A stretch of 64,000 bases of DNA from Nostoc sp. CHAB 5844 (GTDB lineage: Bacteria; Cyanobacteriota; Cyanobacteriia; Cyanobacteriales; Nostocaceae). Position 1 is the first letter of the stretch. Each line of letters starts with the position of its first letter. The stretch lies in the NCBI RefSeq assembly GCF_020829595.1, contig NZ_JAIVFW010000034.1, positions 1 through 64,000 on the forward strand, in the 5' to 3' direction. The translations under genes and the position numbers were made by a program. Under the pieces are notes generated by a model. It was not told where the DNA came from. It did no database searches and saw only the letters and a list, made by a program, of their open reading frames with translations. Below are positions 8,601-16,722 of the stretch, in pieces.

Positions 8601-10913
8601 AGCATCAACCGCCGAGGTTTCCAGCGACTGATCAGTAAATTCTGGAGTAAAATCTAAAGTTTCTGGTGCTTGAGAAAAATTGCGGATTTCTGGCAAAGAC
8701 TCATGGCGATCGCTAAAAACTGGAGTTTTTAATTCCCCAAACAAATCATCTTGAGTATCTGAAGGCAAATCTAAATCTGGTTGGAGGAAAGTTAGCTCAA
8801 AATCGTCTCGATAATCTTCTATAACTGAGGAATTAGACTCCTGAATATCACCAAAAATTTCGCCAGAAGCCGCCGCCGCAAATAAACTTTCTTCTAAAGC
8901 TTTGGCTACATCTTCTTCCAAGGCAGCATCAAATTCTGATTGTGGTTCTGCTTCCTCTGGTGAATTCCAAAAGCTACTTAAATCGTCGTCTGTTGGAGAC
9001 AAATTTGTGGCTATTGATGGCGGAGTATCAAATAAATCTCCAATTTCTGACTCGTCTGTAAGTATAAGTGTATCTTCATCTTCAGCAAATAATCCATCTA
9101 AAGACAAGGAGCTTTCTGGAGAAACTGGCAGATGAAGTTCCACATTGTCAAAATTATTTTCTTCTAAAATATTTGTTTCAGTATTCTCCAGGAATAATTC
9201 ATCTAAAATGCTTTGTTGAGTGGCAGATACTTCAGTGCTAGAAATAGCCTCAGCGGCTGATTGAGCTACTTCGCTCACAGTCGGTAGTTTTTGATCATCC
9301 AGTGTCAGTGCTAATAATTCGTCTGCATCTTGGCTGTTTGTTTTAGCAGAGGACGGCTGGCGTTCACTAGCAATTTCTCGGAATTCTTGGAAGACTTCTG
9401 GGTAATTTGTGCCAATTTCTGGTTTTAAATGCTCTTTTTCTAAGAAATTCTCACCAAATAACAGTCCGAGGTCTTCTGTTGTGCTGAAATTAACAGCTTG
9501 TTCATTAGAGCTTGTATCTTCATCCAACGACAGAAAATCTGCCAAATCACTATCATTATCTTCTGTAATATCGTCGGTAATATCTATGCCCAAGTCACCA
9601 ACAGTAGTATTATCGAGAATTTCTTCGTGTTGCCAAGTTTCATCTAATTCCGGTGTTTCGCCCTCAAATAAATCAGCCAAAGTATTTAACTCTGCTAATC
9701 CGACTTCTGGCCCGTGATGGTGAATACTAGCAACAGTTAGTGAGCCATCTTCGCCATCACTAAACAGAGAGTCAGCAGCATTTTCACTGGTAGTATTATT
9801 AATTGCGATCGCATGATCTTGATTCAGTTGCTCAGTCAGATCAGTCAGGCTTGTAACGCTATCTGCTGGCTGTACACTAGCAATCAGAGAGACTTCTTCA
9901 TCATTTGTCGTGCTGCTGGCAGTTTCTGTCTCGGTAGTAAACGACTCAGCATCAAATAAATCAAGACTAAAGTCCAGTTCAGGGAAACTCAAGAGTGCTT
10001 CTAGTTGCTGACTAATTGTAATCTCAGCATCCCTATCTTGCAGAACTAATTCCTGAGCTTGTTTAATTTCAGTAATAACAATTTTAGCTAGGGTGAGATA
10101 AGTATTTTCGCTATTACAAATCGCATTTGCTGCTGCTTGACATAAACTAGACCAATTGGGAAGATTCCATGTTCTTCCCAGTTTCTCCAACTGGCGACAA
10201 CACTGCTGAAGATTTTGCCGCGACTCTGGTGTTGCCTGTTGCTTAAAAAGTTGCAACATTTGCCGTAGAGACTGTAACACCTGGTTTTGAAACTCGCTCC
10301 AATTATTTTCTTGGGCGGTAACTGATGTCGGTACTGCTGGGGATGAATCAGATAAGCCTACTGTTGCTGGTTGTTTGGTATCTTCTGCTGCGGAAGTATC
10401 GCGCCAGAAAATCTCTGTCAGCGAACTGACGCTTTCGGTTGGCGGCGGTTGTAGTAACGTAGAGCTATCGTCTACTACACCATTGTTGCCTTTTTCTACT
10501 AGCAGTTCTAGATGATCATTCAACCATTTAAAGACTGGTTCAGCTTCGGACATCAAAGTGTTTGCAGCTTCCTCTGAAAGTCCGTAGGGGCCACTCAAAT
10601 GTTCTAATAAAGCTTTGAGAGTATCTGCTACACCCAGAAATAAAGACTCTAACTTTTCATCAACCCGAACCGGATGTTCCTTGAGTATTTTAAAGCAATC
10701 TTCCAGACGATGAGCCGTGTGCTGGATGCTATTAAGACCCAGCATCGCCGCTCCGCCCTTAATGGAGTGGGCTGCCCGGAAAACTTCGTTGACCATTTCC
10801 GGGTCGTTCAAGGTACTTTGAAGATTCAGCAGCCCCTGCTCAATGGTGTTCAGGTGGTCTCGTGCTTCTTCGATAAAGTAACCTAAAATCCGCTGTTGTT
10901 GTTCCGGCAGCAT
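5646..10913 (-). CDS. hmpE: CheA-type hybrid histidine kinase/response regulator (HmpE-like)
   Basis: A 1755-aa chemotaxis-type kinase. It starts with an HPt domain with phospho-acceptor His49 in AAHSIKGG. A very long acidic linker follows (about residues 110-1120) with many DLxxLL-like motifs. Next come the dimerisation segment (VKQLDDMSNLVGELVVNRN), the catalytic ATPase domain (N box HMLNNAIAHGIE, VGDDGAGID, GRGVGMDVV, GKGTTF), a CheW-like regulatory domain, and a C-terminal receiver with Asp1678 in FCDIEMP and Lys in FTKPY. In Nostoc punctiforme the matching gene hmpE controls hormogonium development and motility, signalling to type IV pili. It is last in the hmpA-B-C-D-E order and separated from hmpD by a 110-bp heptamer-repeat spacer without a good ribosome site. 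The gene symbol rests on domain order and synteny. Confidence 0.85.
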   Translation of the reverse strand: MLPEQQQRILGYFIEEARDHLNTIEQGLLNLQSTLNDPEMVNEVFRAAHSIKGGAAMLGLNSIQHTAHRLEDCFKILKEHPVRVDEKLESLFLGVADTLKALLEHLSGPYGLSEEAANTLMSEAEPVFKWLNDHLELLVEKGNNGVVDDSSTLLQPPPTESVSSLTEIFWRDTSAAEDTKQPATVGLSDSSPAVPTSVTAQENNWSEFQNQVLQSLRQMLQLFKQQATPESRQNLQQCCRQLEKLGRTWNLPNWSSLCQAAANAICNSENTYLTLAKIVITEIKQAQELVLQDRDAEITISQQLEALLSFPELDFSLDLFDAESFTTETETASSTTNDEEVSLIASVQPADSVTSLTDLTEQLNQDHAIAINNTTSENAADSLFSDGEDGSLTVASIHHHGPEVGLAELNTLADLFEGETPELDETWQHEEILDNTTVGDLGIDITDDITEDNDSDLADFLSLDEDTSSNEQAVNFSTTEDLGLLFGENFLEKEHLKPEIGTNYPEVFQEFREIASERQPSSAKTNSQDADELLALTLDDQKLPTVSEVAQSAAEAISSTEVSATQQSILDELFLENTETNILEENNFDNVELHLPVSPESSLSLDGLFAEDEDTLILTDESEIGDLFDTPPSIATNLSPTDDDLSSFWNSPEEAEPQSEFDAALEEDVAKALEESLFAAAASGEIFGDIQESNSSVIEDYRDDFELTFLQPDLDLPSDTQDDLFGELKTPVFSDRHESLPEIRNFSQAPETLDFTPEFTDQSLETSAVDAGQSFGELDLNLFDELDTEAEDNEPISLADLETKIHGTYIQLDSSDNPSFDLFADVISPETAENNGFVSEPIVQENADLGLLDELLATDISQPDADLEQLIAETEIIEFSQLSIPKDDAPGLFDDLLIVENSHIAEIIEPTVTDNFELFLTEFPPSIDASLEALMADTGTEEGLKLEIYENINETIAIDILRETADSPELLLETNEILSDVPIVEEENISLEDTNTIAEQEDEFADLEALLGEELPNNAGAITSEDFAALEELLGGNNNQPSPIIHNTYIQEFPLTTSKNSASEPPALPKLEDEFSDLEKLLAEADNTISHASPIKANTSKAPRSTTRRNARFEETMKVPVKQLDDMSNLVGELVVNRNTLEQDHERLRQSLDNLLIQVQQLSDVGARMQELYERSLLEASLLASRNKKETHVPSPEHDTDRGFSELEMDRFTPFHTLSQEMIELIVRVRESASDIDFVTEETERVARQFRQVTTQLQEGLTRARMVPFSQAIDRLRRGVRDNAIKCGKQVELVIEGGDTLIDKMILDHLTDPLTHMLNNAIAHGIETPEERQASGKLPVGEITIRAFHQGNQTVISVGDDGAGIDPEKVKVKAVKVGMITPEQARSISRMEVYDLLFQPGFSIKDKADEISGRGVGMDVVRSEISEIRGTVNTDSAIGKGTTFTIRLPLTLSICKALCCVSDKARIAFPMDGVEDTLDIPAKNIQHNLDGQSFISWRDTVLPFRPLKELLSFNRQLSRGNVYGGTRDDDTVSVVVVRSGNTLIALQIDLVLSEQEIVIKQFEGPAPKPIGVAGATVLGDGRIMPIADVLEIIDIFQGRMSKHAGGTPWQQKAPPSVTEAPAEKIDPTVLIVDDSITVRELLSLTFNKAGYRVEQARDGQEAWDKLRSGLPCDIVFCDIEMPRCDGLELLSRIQKDTSLNHLPIAMLTSRGADKHRQMAIQLGASGYFTKPYLEEALLEAAVRMLKGEKLVSSSG

Positions 10914-11023
10914 AATTAAAGTTCTGAGTGCTGAGTGCTAAGTGCTGAGTCTGATGTTTTTTGTCATTTGTTCTTTGTCCTTTGTCATTTGCTAATGACC
11001 AATGACTAATGACCAATGACTAA
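10914..11023. repeat. Heptamer-repeat spacer between hmpD and hmpE
   Basis: The 110-bp spacer consists almost wholly of two heptanucleotide families: AGTGCTG/AGTGCTA-like units at 10927-10952 and CCAATGA/CTAATGA-like units at 10993-11021. These belong to the short tandemly repeated repetitive (STRR) sequences known from filamentous cyanobacteria. They may lower co-expression of hmpE with the upstream genes, but this is inference. Confidence 0.75.
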
Positions 11024-13903
11024 TTACTTTGATTCGAGGGTATCCACGCGGAAACGCTCAACGGAAGCGATTAAGTCACGGGACACACCCACTAGGTTTT
11101 GGAGTGCGCCAGAAACTCGCTGTGCTTCCTGGGAGGTTTCTTGAGCTGTGAGTTCTACTGATTGCATGACTTGAGCGACAGCACGAGAAGTTTCCGTCTG
11201 TTCTACTGTGTCACTAGTAATTGAGCGCACGAGAATGTCAATGCGATTTGCTACTTGAATAATATTTTCGAGCGATCGCTTGGCTTCTTCGGCAAGTTTT
11301 GTGCCTTTAATTACCTGTTGTGTACCTTCTTCCATTGCGGTCATTACTGAGCCAGTTTCACTTTGGATTTGCATCACAATCTGCTCAATTTCCTTTAAGG
11401 ATTTCGCAGATTTGTCAGCTAACTGGCGCACTTCATCCGCAACAATTGCAAACCCCCGTCCAGCTTCCCCTGCCCGCGCCGCCTCAATACTGGCGTTGAG
11501 GGCGAGTAAGTTGGTACGAGAGGCAATTTGCGAAATTAACGCCACAATCTTAGAAATTTCTTGGGAAGATTCTGCTAACCGTTTGACTTTACGGGTAGTT
11601 TCTGCTACAGTTTCTCGAATTTCTAAAATCCCAGCGACGGTGTTTTCTACTGCTTCTCCACCTTTCAGAGCGATCATACTAGCATCACGGGCAACAGTTT
11701 CGGCTTCCCGCGCAGCTTCTGCCACTCGTTGAATCGAGTCGGTCATCACCTGTACAGAATTTAAGGTGACAGCCAATTCTTCTGCTTGTCGTAAAGCGTC
11801 ACTCGATAAGGCTCTGGCAAAGGTTTCGGAATTAGTTGCACCTTTGGTTACTTCCCGTGCTGCCACTTTTACCTGCTGCACAATATCCCGTAAGTTTTGA
11901 ATTGTCAGATTAAAAGCATCGGCAACGGCTCCTAATACGTCGGCTGTTACCTCGGCTTGCACTGTCAAGTCACCTCTGGCAGCCCCTTCTACGTCGTCCA
12001 GCAAGCGAATTACTTGCCGTTGTAAGTTTTCTTTGGCTTCTTCTTGTTCGTCGGCTTTGCGTTGGGCTTCATTGGTAGTGGTAAAAATTACCCGCGCCAT
12101 TTCGTTAAAGCCAGTGGCTAACAACCCTAATTCATCCTCGGAATACACTGTCGCTTGGACATTGAGATTGCCTTGGCGGACAGCATCAAACTGATTTTGC
12201 AAATCCTTAGTAGTGCGGCGAATTTGCTTGAGGGTGAGATTGCCCATAAAAGCGGCAGTGGCAAACCCAGAAATCCCGGCAGCGAGGGACATTGCCCAGC
12301 CAGTGTTGCGGATAGATTCTCGCTGTTGTGGTGGCGAAAATGAAGTAGCAGTAAAGCTCACTGTAGCAACCACTAGTGCCGAGAAAATACCGACAGTGCC
12401 AGCCACTAACAAAGGCTTCATATCCAAAGAAGCATTTTCTAGTGGTGCTAACCAGCCTTGCTCAACACTAGCAATCGGTTCTAGTTTTGAGACATCGGTT
12501 TGAGTAAAAATGGGGACTGCTTCTTGAGAACCTGTGATGGTAAACAGTTCTTCATCGCGATCGCTACTAACATTATTAGCAGTATTGTCTGTAAATTTGC
12601 GGGTACTGCTATTCGCTTCCAATGGCCCAGACAGTACCACATCCCCAAAGCTCACATCTGCGTCTGCTATGTCAAACCCAGGAATATTACCGAGGTCGTC
12701 AAATTCATCAAAGTCATCTAAAAACTCGATATTGCTCTTAGAATTTTCACTACTGAGCAGACCATTTGTATCTTCATCTGTTTTAAATTCATCTGAACCA
12801 AAGGCAGACTCAAATGCTTCAAAATCAAAGTTATCATCACCATCAAAAGAGTTGCTGTTTAAAGTTGTGCCAGCTTTTAAAGGAGAGTTCGGCAAAGCAA
12901 AATCGTCGTTAGCAGATAAGTTTCCTGTTGTAGAATTATCGGGAAATTCTATTTGTTCTAACCAATTACTTGATTTGGTAGCAAATAAATTATCTTGTTT
13001 TGTTTTTACGTCCACATTCTGGATGTCTTCTTGTGATTTTGGTAAAGTTTCATCCAGAATACCCATATTCAAGTCCAAATTTGCCATGCTTGGCTCTGGA
13101 TATTTTTCTTCTAATAAAACTCTGGACGAAGTATCTAAAATATTACTAGTTGGTGAATTAGCAGGTGCAAAAGGAGAATCAACACTATTGCTATCAAAAG
13201 GTGAGCTTGATTGACTGGAAGTTGTACCACTATCAAAAGAATTACTTGTGATTTCTGGCTCATCTAAATTGAGTGCTGATAAGTCTTCTTGCCAGAAAGC
13301 TGGTAAATCTAATGCTATTTCTGCCTCTGAGTTGCTATTCGGTTCTGAACTATGGTCATCTTGATTCAGGGCAAAAGGGTCATCAATCAAAGATGGTGGT
13401 TCTTCAAACGTTTTCTTAACTACAATACTGTCTGTGGGAATATCAAATGGGTTCAACGATGACTGAGATTCTTCAAAGCTATTTAAATCAAAGCTTTGGC
13501 TATCTAAGTTAGCGAATGCTCCTAAATCTTGTAAGTCGGATGTATCAAGTTCTGAGGAATCAGAGATATCTGAAAAATTTAATGACTCATCAAGTTCAGT
13601 GGAGATAACTTGTTCTTCTAGTGGCTGTAGATATTGATTGATATTCTCCAGACCATTTTTCGCAAAACTAATAATTTCTGGTTCATCAGTTAACTGCAAG
13701 ACTTTTTGGTATTCGGCTTTGGCAACATCGTACTGTTGCAAAACATAGTAGACGTGACCCCGCAACAAATGGCAGTTTGGGTCATCTGGTACATTCTGCA
13801 CTACCTGATCGACCAAGGTAGCGGCGAATTCATAGTCTTGTTCCGCGTAGGCTGTACAAGCCTGCTGATATGTTTCTAGATAATCATCTATTGTTGCTGC
13901 CAT
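11024..13903 (-). CDS. hmpD: Methyl-accepting chemotaxis protein (HmpD-like receptor)
   Basis: A 959-aa receptor. The N-terminus (about 1-70) has TPR-like helices ([20 protein letters not shown]). An acidic Ser/Asp-rich region follows to about residue 490, then two membrane spans ([19 protein letters not shown] and [19 protein letters not shown]), HAMP segments, and the cytoplasmic signalling coil with the hallmark hairpin [38 protein letters not shown]. No periplasmic sensor domain is evident. The spans are close together, so input may come through the cytoplasmic N-terminal part. I chose the ATG at 13903 (MAATIDDYL) because GGGAGG stands 6 nt before it; a longer frame from 13948 would overlap hmpC. 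In Nostoc punctiforme the equivalent HmpD is part of a polar array that controls gliding. Confidence 0.85.
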   Translation of the reverse strand: MAATIDDYLETYQQACTAYAEQDYEFAATLVDQVVQNVPDDPNCHLLRGHVYYVLQQYDVAKAEYQKVLQLTDEPEIISFAKNGLENINQYLQPLEEQVISTELDESLNFSDISDSSELDTSDLQDLGAFANLDSQSFDLNSFEESQSSLNPFDIPTDSIVVKKTFEEPPSLIDDPFALNQDDHSSEPNSNSEAEIALDLPAFWQEDLSALNLDEPEITSNSFDSGTTSSQSSSPFDSNSVDSPFAPANSPTSNILDTSSRVLLEEKYPEPSMANLDLNMGILDETLPKSQEDIQNVDVKTKQDNLFATKSSNWLEQIEFPDNSTTGNLSANDDFALPNSPLKAGTTLNSNSFDGDDNFDFEAFESAFGSDEFKTDEDTNGLLSSENSKSNIEFLDDFDEFDDLGNIPGFDIADADVSFGDVVLSGPLEANSSTRKFTDNTANNVSSDRDEELFTITGSQEAVPIFTQTDVSKLEPIASVEQGWLAPLENASLDMKPLLVAGTVGIFSALVVATVSFTATSFSPPQQRESIRNTGWAMSLAAGISGFATAAFMGNLTLKQIRRTTKDLQNQFDAVRQGNLNVQATVYSEDELGLLATGFNEMARVIFTTTNEAQRKADEQEEAKENLQRQVIRLLDDVEGAARGDLTVQAEVTADVLGAVADAFNLTIQNLRDIVQQVKVAAREVTKGATNSETFARALSSDALRQAEELAVTLNSVQVMTDSIQRVAEAAREAETVARDASMIALKGGEAVENTVAGILEIRETVAETTRKVKRLAESSQEISKIVALISQIASRTNLLALNASIEAARAGEAGRGFAIVADEVRQLADKSAKSLKEIEQIVMQIQSETGSVMTAMEEGTQQVIKGTKLAEEAKRSLENIIQVANRIDILVRSITSDTVEQTETSRAVAQVMQSVELTAQETSQEAQRVSGALQNLVGVSRDLIASVERFRVDTLESK

Positions 13904-13919
13904 TTGCTCCCTCCCAATA

Positions 13920-14450
13920 TCATCCTGCCCACCTTGCACTCCGCACAATCGCCGTTTGATCGAGCAATCTTAGACACTGATTGTTTTTAGCACCTAATAA
14001 CCACTCGCCACGCAAAAAGGGAGCCATCGTATCTGGTAGATTTGTTGGTGGCATCAGATGTTGTACATCTAGCCAATCCATACCGCCGACTTCGTCCACG
14101 GCTAAACCGACTATGGTTTCTTGCTCCTCGATCGCAATTACGGGAATTTCTGCTCTATCCGTATTTAACGCAGTTCCTTCGCCAAGAAATTGACCCAAAT
14201 CAGCCACCCAAATTACCCGACCTCGTAAATTTAGAGTACCCAAAAGTAAAGGAGAAGCATTAGGAATCGGGGTGATTCTGTCAGGACTTAATTCCAAAAC
14301 TTCTCGGATACCAGTAGCAGGTAGGGCAAACTCCTGATGCGAGGGAATATAAAATCGCAAATGTAACTCACCTTCAGGACTTTCTACTTGTAATTCAGGA
14401 CGAAAGTGATCTTGGCCACTGCCACTCAAAAAGTCCGGTTTGCTAACCAT
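13920..14450 (-). CDS. hmpC: CheW-type adaptor (HmpC-like)
   Basis: A 176-aa CheW-domain protein that would couple the receptor HmpD to the kinase HmpE. Typical features are [12 protein letters not shown] near the start of the SH3-like fold, [27 protein letters not shown], and [11 protein letters not shown] ~30-residue N-terminal extension precedes the domain. It is preceded by AGGAGG 8 nt before the ATG, which overlaps the hmpB stop region (13-nt gap), and hmpD starts 16 nt after it, so B-C-D are tightly coupled in one transcript. Confidence 0.88.
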   Translation of the reverse strand: MVSKPDFLSGSGQDHFRPELQVESPEGELHLRFYIPSHQEFALPATGIREVLELSPDRITPIPNASPLLLGTLNLRGRVIWVADLGQFLGEGTALNTDRAEIPVIAIEEQETIVGLAVDEVGGMDWLDVQHLMPPTNLPDTMAPFLRGEWLLGAKNNQCLRLLDQTAIVRSARWAG

Positions 14451-14463
14451 GTTATTTTCCTCC

Positions 14464-14829
14464 TCATCCTCGCAGGAGTTGTTTGACTGTTCCTACCAAC
14501 TCTGTTGGCTGAAACGGTTTGGCTATATAGGCATCTGCACCTTGTTTCATCCCCCAGTAGCGGTCAAATTCTTCCCCTTTAGAAGAACACATCACGACAG
14601 GGACATTTTGGGTTTTTGGGTCAGATTTTAACCGACGACACACTTCGTAGCCGTTCATCCGTGGCATGACAATATCCAATACCACCAAGTCTGGCGGAGC
14701 GCTTTGAATAGCCTCCAATGCTTCTACTCCGTCACTGGCGTAAGTGACTGTTAAACCAGTGGCTTTCAGGAGGTCAATAATCATCTCCCTCTGTGCGAGA
14801 CTGTCTTCCACAATCAGAACTGTACTCAT
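14464..14829 (-). CDS. hmpB: CheY-type single-domain response regulator (HmpB-like)
   Basis: A 121-aa stand-alone receiver domain. It has the acidic pocket E8-D9, phospho-acceptor Asp52 (VVLDIVMP), a conserved Ser/Thr region (MCSSKG) and Lys104 (IAKPF). The length equals one receiver with no output domain, so it acts by protein contact, as CheY does. AGGAGG lies 12 nt before the ATG. By synteny it corresponds to HmpB of the Nostoc hmp locus and PixH/PilH-type regulators in unicellular cyanobacteria. It is separated from hmpA by 182 bp. Confidence 0.88.
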   Translation of the reverse strand: MSTVLIVEDSLAQREMIIDLLKATGLTVTYASDGVEALEAIQSAPPDLVVLDIVMPRMNGYEVCRRLKSDPKTQNVPVVMCSSKGEEFDRYWGMKQGADAYIAKPFQPTELVGTVKQLLRG

Positions 14830-15011
14830 AAATGCCTATCTACCTCCTGATGTAGACGTTCCTCTTTGGAACATTCCCTGACTCCCCGTAAAAATTGCTT
14901 GTATAAATTTAGACTATTATTTACTAATTGACTAGATAATAATTGGGCATGGGGTTAGTTGATTCTGTGATAACATTTTTTACCCCATCTTTTATAGAAT
15001 CAACAAGTCTT

Positions 15012-16223
15012 CTATTTCATTGGTGTTCCCATAAAAGACTTGTAATTAACATATTTCTCAACAAGCATCAGTAATTCTGAATCATCAAACGGTTTTGTCA
15101 AATAGTCTGTGGCTCCGACCATTCTGGCTCTGACTCTATCAATAAAGCCATCTTTACCAGTCAGCATGATAATCGGCACTAGCCGAAATGCTGTGGAATG
15201 GCGCAACATATTACAAATCTCGTAACCATCCAGTTCGGGCATGGCGATGTCGCACAAAATTAAATCTGGTCGTAGTTGAAACACTAAACCAAGGGCTTCT
15301 AGGGGGTTAGTTAAAGCGATCGCTTCATAACCATGTAACTTTAAAATTGACTCTACAGCCTCACAAATCGTTGTCGTATCATCAATACAAGCTATCCGAG
15401 GACGATGATTTTCTTCTCCTTCTAACTCTGGTATTAACGTTCTGGAATTAGTTGTCGCTGAATCTACTAGTTGCAACCAACCTTGTAGTACATAAGGATA
15501 TATCGCCTTAGCAACTGTCAACAAATCCCGGTTAAGATAACGCGCCAGTTGCCGTAGGGATGTTTTTCCATCTGCCCAATGCTGTAGCTTATTAACTGTT
15601 GCTGCTGGTAGTGAGGAGCGCAGTTCTGCTGTGTCAGCTAGAACTGGCAATTGTTCAGGAGACTGAATTTGCGGATATAGCCGCTTCCATTCCTGGACTT
15701 GTTGTGTGATTCTGGCGACTAAAGGCGCAATCTCTAAACTAGTCAATTGTGGTGCTAGGGCTGCTCCTTGACGAAAAATGAAACTACCCTGGTGTAAACT
15801 CAACAAATCAAACAGTGTTTCTTGCACTAAGCGGTGAATAATACTATGAGCTATCTTCGGGCTGATGATATTTTGCTCTAAAAGTGTCCACAAATAGCCA
15901 TACTCTGGTACATTGTGTGTTGCTAAAGCTGCATGTTGCTTTTGCTCAAGTCGCGTCTCGACGCGATAATGACGTAAATAATCGTCAATCCGCGATAAAT
16001 TACTATCACCTGCTTGGCAATAAATAATTTGACCGTTGAGGAAAAAGACAAACCAAGATTGTTTTCTGCTATTTCTGCTATGGCGATGTCTGAGTGTCTC
16101 ATCTTGGATGAGATTATCTTGCCTGTGAAAGCCAGCTTCCACTAAGAGTTGTCCAGTTCGCTGCCCTAACTCAATCAATTGCAAAATACTACGGATATCA
16201 ATTTCATTTAAGTTTCCCTGCAT
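15012..16223 (-). CDS. hmpA: PatA-like response regulator, PATAN + receiver (HmpA-like)
   Basis: A 403-aa protein. Residues 1-110 are a PATAN/DUF4388 domain (MQGNLNEIDIRSILQLIELGQRTGQLLVE at the start). An alpha-helical middle follows (about 110-265). Residues ~275-395 are a receiver with Asp325 in ILCDIAMP and Lys in LTKPF. This architecture is that of PatA, PixG and PilG, the first genes of cyanobacterial chemotaxis-like operons. HmpA is the corresponding regulator in Nostoc punctiforme. The gene heads the minus-strand operon; the shared ~500-bp region with divergent hmpF should hold the promoters. Confidence 0.85.
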   Translation of the reverse strand: MQGNLNEIDIRSILQLIELGQRTGQLLVEAGFHRQDNLIQDETLRHRHSRNSRKQSWFVFFLNGQIIYCQAGDSNLSRIDDYLRHYRVETRLEQKQHAALATHNVPEYGYLWTLLEQNIISPKIAHSIIHRLVQETLFDLLSLHQGSFIFRQGAALAPQLTSLEIAPLVARITQQVQEWKRLYPQIQSPEQLPVLADTAELRSSLPAATVNKLQHWADGKTSLRQLARYLNRDLLTVAKAIYPYVLQGWLQLVDSATTNSRTLIPELEGEENHRPRIACIDDTTTICEAVESILKLHGYEAIALTNPLEALGLVFQLRPDLILCDIAMPELDGYEICNMLRHSTAFRLVPIIMLTGKDGFIDRVRARMVGATDYLTKPFDDSELLMLVEKYVNYKSFMGTPMK

Positions 16224-16722
16224 TTAGCTCAACGTTACTCCTAGTGATATTCTTGACTTAAGTTTGCCCAGCAATTTTTTACATATTTCTCATAAGTAAA
16301 GTAAATTATTACCTCTGAATCTTCGCCATCTTATTTCGCCAACAACTAATCTCTATCAGGAGATACATTTAGCTATAAACCGTAAATTTTCGTAATACAC
16401 CTTGATAAAGTTAGTGATAACACGGAAGTCATCATCAGTCTTACGAGTACAGAATATAAAGGCGTGACCCAATCGCTTCTAAAAATATTACGACGTGAAA
16501 TCTCACGTCTATAAATAGTTTTGTCTGTCTTTTTTCCGACACTGAAGTGAATTAAGACAGACTAACAGAATTATCTTAGGTATAGCTGTAGCCAGATATG
16601 TTAGGACTTTTTGAAAGCTTGAATGCCAGGAATAATAATACGTCTATCTCCTGCCTCCTGCCTCCTGCCTCCTGCTATATATCTCAAAACACGGACATTA
16701 AGTACGTAAAAGGACGAACGGT
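16224..16722. promoter_or_regulatory. Divergent intergenic region hmpA/hmpF
   Basis: This 499-bp region separates two divergent motility genes and so should contain both promoters. I see a dyad GACGTGA...TCACGTC at 16492-16509 and a CTCCTGC heptamer array at about 16650-16676 close to hmpF. No -35/-10 pair can be named confidently. Confidence 0.45.

Noticed and set aside
12534-13214. 226-codon plus-strand frame
   Set aside because: It is antisense to the acidic Ser/Asp-rich part of hmpD; the codon bias of that region keeps the opposite strand open.
11024-13948. Longer HmpD start at 13948
   Set aside because: It would overlap hmpC by 29 bp, while a strong Shine-Dalgarno sequence precedes the ATG at 13903.
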